A stretch of DNA of 64,000 bases, from NCBI GenBank assembly GCA_029959085.1, contig JARWIR010000011.1, forward strand, positions 8,495,840 through 8,559,839, read 5' to 3'. Positions 23,366-32,357 of this stretch are shown one piece after another. This stretch comes from Nemophila menziesii (Eukaryota > Streptophyta > Magnoliopsida > Boraginales > Hydrophyllaceae). Both the position numbers and the translations under genes were made by a program. The first letter of the stretch is position 1, and the number at the start of each line of letters is the position of its first letter. Below the pieces are notes generated by a model that saw only the letters and a list, made by a program, of their open reading frames with translations, searched no databases and was not told where the DNA came from.

Positions 23366-24847
23366 TGATGTCTCCTTTTTGTGATACAAAAATCCCTTTA
23401 GAAGACATCATTTTAGGTGTAAATTGGACTTAGTTATGAGATTAATAGTCGTATTTTGTGATAATGAACTTTCTCCATTTGTTTTAGAATAATTTGTACT
23501 TTTAGAGCTTGTGTGCGTTAATTTGTGTATTTAGTGTGAAGTTCTTAGGTATATGGATGTTAGGAGGCATCAAGATGAAGAGAAGAAGTGAATATTCAAG
23601 TCCAATTACAAGTAAAAGCATTAAAGGAGCAAAAGAAATCATTCTAGTGAAGGTGGAGAAGTTTAAGATTGAGTCAACTCGTCACTTGTATCCCTTCATG
23701 AGCCCAAATGGTTAGGATTCAGACTTGGTGGTTCAAATAAAAATGATAGGTTATCGAGTTAGAAAAATTATAGAAGTAGAATCAGTGGATTAAGACTTAC
23801 GATACGCAATTTAGAGCCCTTTTACTGAAGTGGTGTACAACAGTGCAAATTTATTAAAATGGACTTGGCCCCCTTAATCACCAATATATGCCCAAGTTAG
23901 ACCTAATCCATTTTTTACCTCTATATAAGGCTTATTAGACCTCATTAATCAGTACATTTCATGATACTAATTTTTAAGAGAGGGAAAAGCCAACATTGCT
24001 TGGAGTAGGGAGCAGAGAGAAGAAGATTGGTCTTCGACCAATCTTCAACAAATCAGCACCAAATCATGTATTTATTTATTTCAGTTATTCCCGTAATTTT
24101 TATGTGCTAAATTTATTATACTTGAGAATCGCAATTAACGGATGACGCCTAACTTTTCTAATTTAATGTTTTTTGAATTTGGGATGATTTAATTTAAAGT
24201 AAGTCAAAGTATTTTGTATTGACTATATTCTTTTACTTGTTTACTATTAATGACTTAGCTAATCAGAGATAGGTTTTAGTAATTAGGCTATTCGTTAGTG
24301 GAGACGATCATCCAGAAGGGGGGTCTGATTACAGAACTAGGATACAGACGTGTGGTGTCCGTTTTGAGCCTGGTGGCCTTAACTAACCACATAGCCAATT
24401 TGGTATAATCTTAATTATTCGAAAGTAGCTTATAGTCACCCTGATGGGGTCAGTAATACCGTAGAATAGCTTCTTAAGTCTACCTTGACGGGAGTTAGGA
24501 AAATATTAGAGTCCTGACTAAAATTAAAATACCGACTTTACCCTTAAACAAATGCATTAGTTAATTAACTTTGGTGATTGCCTAGCGAGACTCAAGTATA
24601 CCTCTCATATTTATGTAACATATTTCTTGTATCTAGCTTATAAACACAATAACCAAACATATATTTCCTTTGCTTGTTTTAGAAATGAATTCTACTTTCC
24701 ATTTAAACATTTAATCATAATCTCGTAATCCTCGTGGAGAAGAATTTCCCGTATTTACTTATCTTTTACTTGGAACGACCCGTACACTTGTGGTTAGTTA
24801 CTTCTTTTCTTTAGTATTGAATTTATATCACACTCTAGGAGCGACCA
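23366..24847 (+). repeat. 5' LTR of element E (1482 bp)
   Basis: It starts TGATGTCTCC with an inverted repeat (TGATGTCT/AGACATCA) across 23366-23409 and ends GCGACCA. TATA box CTATATAAGG at 23921-23930. No gene seen. Confidence 0.88.
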
Positions 24848-24853
24848 AGTTTT

Positions 24854-24870
24854 TGGCGCCACTGCCGGGA
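24854..24870 (+). promoter_or_regulatory. Primer binding site of element E (tRNA-Asp)
   Basis: TGGCGCCACTGCCGGGA, one base different from the sites of A, B and H over the shared part, 6 bp after the LTR. Confidence 0.82.
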
Positions 24871-24964
24871 GTTACAACGTTAAGTTTTGTCTTTATTTTA
24901 TTTAGTAAAATTAATTGTTTTTATTTTACGCTTGGGGTTGTTTTGTTTTCTTTCACAGATCTAT

Positions 24965-25216
24965 ATGCTGGGTAATGCTCAAGAGATTCCATTAAATATG
25001 TATGGAGGACATTATCCAAATCCCACTCCATTTAACTATACGAATGAGTCTTCTATATACCAATAATGGGGTAGTACCTTCTACCAACCACCTCATCAAT
25101 ACCTGCAAGAGCAAGGATGAAATAACCAATGGATCATCTTCAGTCAACAACAACCACCTTACCACTATCAGTAAGATCAAGGATGGAACAGGCAACCACC
25201 TCCACCTATAATTTGA
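24965..25216 (+). pseudogene. Q/P-rich ORF relic of element E
   Basis: It starts MLGNAQEIPLN and keeps one frame for 84 codons with three internal stops (TAA, TGA, TAA). The later part is rich in glutamine, proline, tyrosine and tryptophan, resembling the low-complexity tail of the gags here. A lysine/arginine-rich stretch (25230-25454) follows. I do not recognise a domain. Confidence 0.45.
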
Positions 25217-25468
25217 GCTTTCAAACTAAATGAAACACTTGCAAAATTCAGACGCCAATGCGAGGAAGACAATGAGAAAGATCAAGAGGGAAAGGCAAGC
25301 TGAGAGGAAAGCAATGCCACGTTGTAAAGAATACAACAGATTCCATACGAAGTTTTTGCAAAAAATAATTCTCCTGCCTTCGCCGAGAGTAGTAGCAAGT
25401 CTTATCAAGATTCCACTCCCCCGAGGGATGGAAGGGATCAACCGGAAGAAGTAGTTGAGGTGGAGTAA

Positions 25469-26119
25469 GTGAAAGAAGACACTTGTCATAGTGATATGAC
25501 CATCGTGCCAAATGTAAATGGGAACCACCATGTGGTTGAGAATCTTGTTAGCATGGTGGAAGAAGAAGTAACAACACAAATCCTAGAAGTTGAAACTGAG
25601 ATTGATATTCCTATGGAGTGTGCACATGATCAAGACAGAGAATACGAACCTAAATAAGTGGTGATCGAGGTTAGAAATATTCTGAAGCAAGAATATGATG
25701 AGGTAATAGTGGAAGATTGGGTTGAAGATGAAGACGAATATGAAGTGGTTGAGGAGTCAGTTGAAGAGCTCGAGGTTCACGATAAAATAAAAGTTTAACC
25801 TAAACCACAAAAAGTTCACCCATCACCATTTCCATCACAAATCATGAATAAAAGTAGAGGTGAAGACAAATCAGAATCACCTATACCACCACAATGATCA
25901 ACATGTATTATGCAAGTAAGGTGCCACACCGTGAGAGTAAGGAGACACTGAGGGGAAGCTACCCATGGCCCCTAAAAGACGAACGCGAGATTGGAAAAAA
26001 AGAATAATGAGCTTATACCTTTCCATACGGTCATCTATTATCAAGCGGTGGAGAACGAGTTTCGTCATGAAAGTAAGAAGGCAAAACGGGGAACTTACCC
26101 GCCCCCTTTCAAGGATTGA
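25469..26119 (+). pseudogene. Acidic/basic ORF relic of element E, shared with G
   Basis: The first part (to about 25797) is acidic (EEEVTTQILEVETE, EYDEVIVEDWVEDEDEYEVVEE) with one stop after DREYEPK. The second part is basic and, with frame changes, reads HRESK, then IPFHTVIYYQ, then ESKKAKRGTYPPPFKD before a stop at 26117-26119. The same order occurs in G (58283-57728). I know no family with this pattern. The nucleotide and protein match between E and G suggests a once-functional product. Confidence 0.6.
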
Positions 26120-26469
26120 GTAAGTCAAAGTTTAGGTGGGAAAGTACCAAAGCTTCTATATCAAGCGAGAGGCGAGTTTAAGCTGAGGAGTACCACAAGA
26201 GACTCAAGAAAATCTTCGAGGACGGTAATGCATCGAACTTTATGACGTAATAAACAAAAGTGCTTCTTGGGAGACAACCCATGTTTAGAATGCTTTCTTA
26301 GTTAATTTTATGGTCTTAGTGTAAATTAGTAAGTTTAAAATCATGTTTTAGTTTAAATTTTTAAAATATAAGAAGTTGGAGTGTTTTGTATGTTTGCAAG
26401 TGTTAAAATCAACGAGTTTGGGGTTCAAAAAGTGTGAGACAGAGATATAATGTGTCTAAGTGGTTTTTG

Positions 26470-26905
26470 AAGAAAATACACAACCGGAAACCCAGTCAAC
26501 TAACCGGCAATGCCAGTCTGACTCTCGGAAAAGCTCCTGGAAAAGACCTACGTAGACGCACGTGTAATTTGCGTCAGTGAGGAAAGTAAAGACGAATTCA
26601 AAGTTGCGTCAACGAGAAAAGTCAAAATGCGACCAGCGACCCGGTCAGCTAACCGGAATATGCCAGTCCGTTACACAGGCTACAACGTTTCACCCCTAGA
26701 AAATGGAAACTTGGACGCAGCTCATATGCGCGTCAGCGACATGCGACCTTCACGACCGGTAACTTGGTCAGCTAACTGGCATGCTGGTCCTACAAGTCGT
26801 AGTTACTGGTTTTTGTCCACCCACACACAACTGATAGTTGTGAACGCAAAAAAGAAAAAGAAACTATTCCACCGGCAACCCAGTCAGCTAACCAGCATTG
26901 CCTAA
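26470..26905 (+). repeat. CCGG-rich diverged repeat array in element E
   Basis: About four diverged copies of a unit like CCGG-AACCCAGTCAGCTAACCGG-ATGCCAGTC (starting near 26483, 26640, 26754 and 26872) alternate with GACGCA/TGCGTCA stretches. It holds the same relative place as the arrays of B and G. The ORF through it is not convincing. Confidence 0.6.
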
Positions 26906-27603
26906 TCCTTATTGAAACCTTATTCTTCCTTTTCCTTTCGCCTCTTACACAAGGAACTCCATAATTGACGAACCCAAGCTCTGAAAACACCTACAATCCA
27001 CCATTAAAATGCAACAAAACACCATCAAATCTTCCATAATGCCACAATATATCGATTACCAAACTCCTCAGTCGCCATAAAAATATCAAATACATCTCCA
27101 AAAACATCAAAAGACATGAAATCATCCAAGAATTTCAAACCTTAAAGAAGTTTGAAATCAATACTTTTTTAGTTTTGAAGATTGGAGCTTGCAAAGTAAT
27201 TATCCACGGCATCATAGCAATTTAAATTCAAGCAATTAACATCGGTATAATAGCTAATACGCCTCTTTTTCTATTTCTGGCCAATTTGGGAATCGAGAAA
27301 TTTAGTTATGTTATTTGGAATTATGAATTGTATATGATCCCCGTGCTCTAGTATGTGCAAGTATTTTAAATCAGGTGTTTCATAATTGAGTTGGGGTGAT
27401 TCATATCACCAAGATTTTAATGAACAAAACATGAGTAGTTTAGGAAGATCAAAGTGCGAGGAGAACCATAAAAAGTTGAACAAATTTTAAGCCTCGATAT
27501 GATGTTGATAGAGACAGGCCTAGTGACTGTAAAGATATGTTTCCTTAACTCTCTTATCATTATTAATGTATCTTATTAAATCTATTTCTTAAAAAGTCTT
27601 TTC

Positions 27604-27623
27604 GAGTCGTGGGGACACGACTC
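27604..27623 (+). other. Invariant 20-nt hairpin, copy in E
   Basis: GAGTCGTGGGGACACGACTC, base-for-base the same in sense orientation as in B and G. Confidence 0.7.
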
Positions 27624-28526
27624 AGTTTTGAGTTGGGAGTGGGGTACTCGTTGTTCTCTTCCCCGTTTTCTGTTTTTGTCGGTTTCAAAAATTTTAAAAA
27701 ATCAAATAAAAACTAGTTTAAGAGATAATTTGGTTGTAGAGTTTGTTGAATGTCCCCATAAGCACACGTTTTGTGTATTAATGATATAAAATAGTAGACC
27801 TTAGAGTTAGTGCATAACACCCTTGAAAGCATGAAACACTAGATTGTAGATAGGAAAGATTAATGAACAATGCAAAAAAATTGTACTTGAACTTAGTATT
27901 AATGAGTGGTGTGTAGAATGTGAGATCTAAGCAAGTTGAGAAACCACTTAATTATTAACTAGAATGGAGCGAAAGTTTGTAACTAGGAAAATGACAGAGG
28001 CAGTTCCTTGATAGGCACTTGAGACCTTATTAGATTTCTATCCCGTAATTAATTTATATTCTTCTTAGCCCCATTTTTAAGCCTTTAAGCCTTTCTTTTG
28101 AAGCAACATTATAAGCTTATCCTTTAGATCATTAGGACTATACCATATGACCCGCACTTGAATCGTGATGCTTAACACTAGTTGTCCTTGAGCTTGAGCT
28201 TGGGGTGAGGAAATATGTTATTACATTCTGGTTTCTAAAAGAAAAAAAAGAGAGAAAAGAAAAAGAAAGAAAGAAATAAAGAAAAATATATATGAGAAAA
28301 TAAGTTAGCATGACACTTCACATAAAAAAGAACGTCATGTCTAACTTTCTAGCATTGTGAAATTAATTTGGAATTGAAATTATATATGTGTTTGATTATG
28401 TAGGATGGTGTATGTGTGCATTATTTCTTAGGTTGTACTATATTAGATTCATTTTAAATTTTGCTTTGGTATCATTCTTTAGATTTTGCATTTGCTTCTT
28501 ACATTAGACCTCAAATTTTGTTCTTA

Positions 28527-28545
28527 CTTTGTCGGGATGACAAAG
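28527..28545 (+). other. Hairpin beside polypurine tract, copy in E
   Basis: CTTTGTCGGGATGACAAAG; the one difference from B turns the loop-closing G-C pair into G-U, so the RNA stem is retained. Confidence 0.6.
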
Positions 28546-28562
28546 GTTTGAGTTGAGGGTCT

Positions 28563-29996
28563 TGATGTCTCCCTTTTTGTGATATAAAATTCCCTTAGGA
28601 TACATCATTTTAGGTGTAAATTGGAATTAGTTTGATATCAATAGTCGTATTTCGCGGTAATACACTTTCTTCCTTCATTTTAGAATTATTTGTACTTTTA
28701 AAGCTTTTGTGCATTAATTCGTGTGTTTAATGGGAAGTTTTTAGGTATATGGATGTTAGGAGGCATCAAGATGAATAGAATAAGTGAATAAGTGAAGATT
28801 CAAGTTTACAAAAGCATTAAAGAAGTAAAAGAAATCACTTCAGTTTAGGTGGATGAGTTTTAGATTGAGTCAAGTCGTCACTTGTTGCCTTTCCTGAGCC
28901 CAAGAGGTTAGGATTCAGAGTTGGTGGTTCCAATGAAAAAGATTGGTCATTGAGTTAGAAAAATTTGAGAAGTGGAATTAGTGGATTTGGACTTACGATG
29001 CGAAAGTTACAACCTTTATACTAAAGTGGTGTACAACAGTGCAAATTTATTAAAAAGGACTTAGGCCACTAAATCACTTAATTAAGCCCAAGTTAGACCT
29101 AATCCATTTTTTACCTCAATATAAGACTTATCAGACCTCATTGATCAGTACACTTCATGATACTACTAATTTTTAAGAAAGGGAAAAGCCAACAACGCTT
29201 GGAGTAGGAGCAAAAGAGAAGAAGACTGGTCTTCGACTAGTCTTCAACAAATCAACACCAAAGCATGAATTTATTTATTTATGTTATTCAAGTAACTTTT
29301 ATGTGCTAAATTCATTATACTTGAGAATTTTTAATTAAGGGATAAACCCTAAGCTTTCTAATTTAATACTTTTTAAATTTATGATTATTTAATTAAAATT
29401 AAGTCGAAGTATTTTGTATTGACTATATTTTTGTGATTGTTTACTATTAATGACTTAGCTAATCAGGGATAGGTTTTAGTAATTAGGCTATTTGTTAGTG
29501 GCGACAATCATCCAGAAGGGGGGGTCTAATTACAGAACTAAAATATAGACGTGTGGTGTCTGTATTGAGCTTTACGGTCTTAACTAACCACGTAGCTAAT
29601 TGGGTATAATCTTAATTATTTGGTAGTAGCTTATAGTCACCCTGAAGGGGTCAATAATACCATAGAATAACTTAAGTCTACCCTGACGAGAGTTAGGAAG
29701 ATATTAGAGTCCCGACTAATAGTAAAATACCGACTTTACCCTTAAACGAGTACATTAGATTGTTAACTTTGGTGATTCCCTAGCAAGACTCAAGTATATC
29801 TCTCATATTTGCGTAACATCTTAGTAGTTAATTTAGTGTCACATTTAGTCATCTTTAGGTTTACTTTCTTACGTCTAGCTTATAAACACAAAAACCAAAC
29901 AAATATTTCCTTTACTTGTTTCAGCAACCAATTCTACTTGCTATTTAAACACTTAATCATAACCTCGCAATACCTGTGGAGACGAGTTTTCCGTAT
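28563..29996 (+). repeat. 3' LTR of element E, 3' end truncated
   Basis: It matches the 5' LTR from TGATGTCTCC to the TTTCCGTAT stretch and stops about 100 bp short of the usual end, where D's gag resumes. A short deletion probably removed the LTR end and a few bases of D. No gene seen. Confidence 0.85.
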
Positions 29997-30420
29997 GGCA
30001 CGAAAAGTTGAAACAGAAAAGAGTTGGCCAGAGTCGCGAACCCTATCACAACACGCTGCGATTTGATGTTGAAACTGCTTTAGAAGCTAAAATCTTCGCG
30101 ATGAAGAATCAAATGAAGCGAATGTCACGATGGAGAAAGGTTTCCAAAAAATTTAGTTGAGATGAAAGTAGTGCAAGAAGCACAAGGTTTTCCGCGTTGT
30201 GAGGTCAATGATTATGTATGGGAAAAGTGTGAAAGAAATCCGGAAGCTGTTTGTTTCGCGTCAAATCGCGAAAATTACCAATTTGGCAATCACAATTATC
30301 CAGGAATTCAATGGTCTAATCCGACCGTGAATTAAGGTAATTCTTACCAACCACAACCTCAAAACAACAATTTTCAAAAATATCTCAAGGTCCTTATCAA
30401 GAGAACCAATTGTAATTTAA
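29997..30420 (+). pseudogene. gag C-terminal part of element D (degenerate)
   Basis: It begins with VETEKSWPES, matching the LENERSWPRK stretch of H gag. Further on, a decayed zinc knuckle (C-EVND-Y-VWEK-C, with Y in place of H) is followed by NPEAVCFASNRENYQFG and an N/Q/P-rich tail. Several stops and frame changes. Confidence 0.75.
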
Positions 30421-30561
30421 ATTATTGTAAAAAAAAATATATGTGTCAAAACAAGAAATTATTGCATCAAGGTTTCACCTTTTGATAAACAAGAGTGCAT
30501 GCTCAATACAATAAGACATTTTCCATTTTACCTTGTTTATTGTCGTTAAAAACCCACTTTG

Positions 30562-30698
30562 AGAGGCTTTTTTCTTAACTATGTAATAAATATGCATCCA
30601 ACTCTTATTAGCCAATTTCTCAACTCTTTAAGAGACTTTTTTCTTAACTATGTAATAAATATGCATCCAACTCTTATTAGCCAATTTCCCAACTCTTA
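30562..30698. repeat. Tandem duplication, about 69-bp unit
   Basis: Two almost identical copies of a unit beginning AGAG(G/A)CTTTTTTCTTAAC are followed by a partial third copy of CAACTCTTATTAGCCAATTTC. No gene. Confidence 0.8.
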
Positions 30699-30714
30699 TT
30701 AGCCAATTTCTAAT

Positions 30715-31150
30715 CTTGAAAACCAGGGCACCAAAGACGATTGTCCCACTTCACTTTCAATTCATCCGCCTAACTATACGCAGTATGATCGTCCATCCTA
30801 TTATAGCGACGTGAAATATGTTTGAAGAGCATGTTTCTATACGATTTAAAAATTTCTCCAATCCATTTCGCATAAGGTCTGACACGCCATTACGCAACTG
30901 ACGTTGGCCTTACCTTGAATGATATTAAGGTTATCTGAACATGTGATAGTTATAATTCCTGCCTCATCTTGACAAGTCTTAGCTGGTCAAGTCAGTCTTA
31001 GCTGCTTCAAGGATCAATCTTGACTCTTCTTTGACTATTGTATCCACCCTTATTGTCTTAAATAAAATTTGTCTCCGTCCCTGGTATCCTGCCGTACAAT
31101 CTTGATCCCGCTTGGTTCTAATCTACACTTGAAAGACATGTCGCATTTAA
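30715..31150 (-). pseudogene. Decayed RNase H-like domain (RVT_3 type)
   Basis: Minus-strand translation with frame changes gives SFKCRLEPSGIKIVRQDTRDG, LEAAKT, ITITCSDNLNIIQ and, near the end, FKHISRRYNRMDD followed by ADEL. This order resembles the RNase H domain found at the end of plant LINE ORF2 and in plant RNase H-like genes. Stops and shifts are frequent. It may be the tail of an old LINE. Confidence 0.45.
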
Positions 31151-31246
31151 TAATAATCTTTGTTCCCGCTAATTCATTTGCTATCTACTCTATACCTCTG
31201 TCTTTGTTATGTGCCTCCCCCCCGTATGGTATAGGTATGTTGGAAG

Positions 31247-32038
31247 TAGGGGTGGAAATCGGATCCGAAATTTCCGATTTCCGACTTTTCTGATCCGAAA
31301 ATTCCGATTTCGTAATAGATTTTAAGGTTCCGAAATTCTGAAATTCCGATTTTTCCGAAAAAATCGGATCGGAATTGGAACTACATATAAATTTCCGAAA
31401 TTTACGGGTTTTACGATCCGATTTTATTTCCGATCCGATTTTATTTTCCTGAAATATATTACCGAATTATAAATTATATTTCAAAATAATTTTGCATGGA
31501 GTATTTGAAACATGAAAATCGATGACCTGTTTCTTTGGTCCTTGAAACATGTAATATTGTAGGATAATTTTCTGAGGCATTTTTGCAATATTTATTTTTT
31601 CATGTTATTGGAAAAGTAACATCGGTTTAGCATTATTTTTTTAACTACTGTTATTTTGTTAATTCATGTAAATTTGAAGTTTAGTTTTTAACTATTGTTA
31701 CTCGTGTAAGTTTTATAAGTTTAGTTTTTTACTACCGTTACTCATCGTGTAAGTTTTAAAGTAATGTTCCGATTTATAACCCTTAGTTCCGCAATTTCCG
31801 AACCAAAAGTTCCGAAATTCCACCCTAAAGTTCCGAATTTTCCGAACCAAAAGTTCCGAAACTTCCGTGCCGAAATTTCCGAATTTCCAGTAAGTTCCGA
31901 AATTCCGAATTAGGAATTGTTTTTCACAGTTCCGAAAAATTTGATAGGAATTGGAACAGAAAAAATCTATTCCGAAAAAAATTGGAATTTTTCCGAAATA
32001 CCCTTTTTTCGATCCGTTCTTTCCGATTCCCACCCGTA
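31247..32038. mobile_element. Non-autonomous hAT-type DNA transposon (792 bp)
   Basis: A perfect 8-bp duplication GTTGGAAG flanks it (31239-31246 and 32039-32046). The ends are inverted repeats: TAGGGGTGGAAATCGGA on the left and TACGGGTGGGAATCGGA when the right end is read inward. The 8-bp duplication and TAGGGGTGG end are typical of plant hAT elements. The interior is packed with TTCCGAAATT-like units on both strands and encodes no transposase. Confidence 0.9.
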
Positions 32039-32046
32039 GTTGGAAG

Positions 32047-32357
32047 TATATTGTTCCAGACATTTCCACTAAAGTTTTTCATTCCTTCACTAACCGTTTT
32101 AATAATTTTTTTTCGCTTTGAGAGACTATAATCTTATATTATAAATACAGCCAAAAAGAAAAAAAATACTAAAAACAATATTTTCTTAAATTACAAAACT
32201 AACGTCAACTAAATAACTAAACACTAAAAATAGTAATCCAAAAGGAAACATTTAAATTCCATGAATTCTGAGCCTCATATTGCATTTGGATTACTTGGCA
32301 CTGCGTCAACTTCTTAAAGTCCTTGTGTGTTATATAAACAAGTTTGTGATTTTGCTT
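32047..32357 (-). other. 3' flank of the PPR gene
   Basis: AT-rich, no gene or repeat recognised. It should contain the PPR transcript's 3' untranslated region; I cannot pick a single polyadenylation signal with confidence. Confidence 0.4.

Larger units (their letters stand above)
26906..28562 (+). other. Non-coding 3' region of element E
   Basis: Counterpart of 7967-9439 in B on the other strand. Contains the invariant hairpin (27604-27623), the hairpin beside the polypurine tract (28527-28545), a purine-rich run (about 28238-28280) and the tract TTTGAGTTGAGGGTCT before the LTR. No gene seen. Confidence 0.75.
23366..29996 (+). mobile_element. Non-autonomous LTR element E (no gag/pol)
   Basis: 5' LTR 23366-24847, tRNA-Asp primer site, about 3.7 kb internal DNA, 3' LTR from 28563. 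The 3' LTR lacks roughly the last 100 bp. The two LTRs look about 85-88 percent alike by eye, so it is old. Internal DNA has no capsid, RT or integrase; it has Q/P-rich and acidic/basic ORF relics also found in G, a CCGG-rich array, and the conserved hairpins. It is a large retrotransposon derivative likely moved by Athila-like enzymes. The preceding 5 bp are AGCTG; no right duplication remains. Confidence 0.82.
21189..30420 (+). mobile_element. Athila-like element D, interrupted by E (old)
   Basis: Plus strand: LTR from 21189, then gag from 22656 to 23365, element E (23366-29996), then gag again from 29997 to about 30420. The frames match H gag on both sides: DPIE before E and a KSWPES stretch after it, against DPVE and RSWPRK in H. 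D has lost the LTR end and the primer site. Nothing of its pol is recognisable after 30420. Confidence 0.75.

Noticed and set aside
28238..28280. Microsatellite of GAAA type
   Set aside because: It is an irregular purine run in E's 3' region, matching a similar pyrimidine run in B; not a clean repeat.
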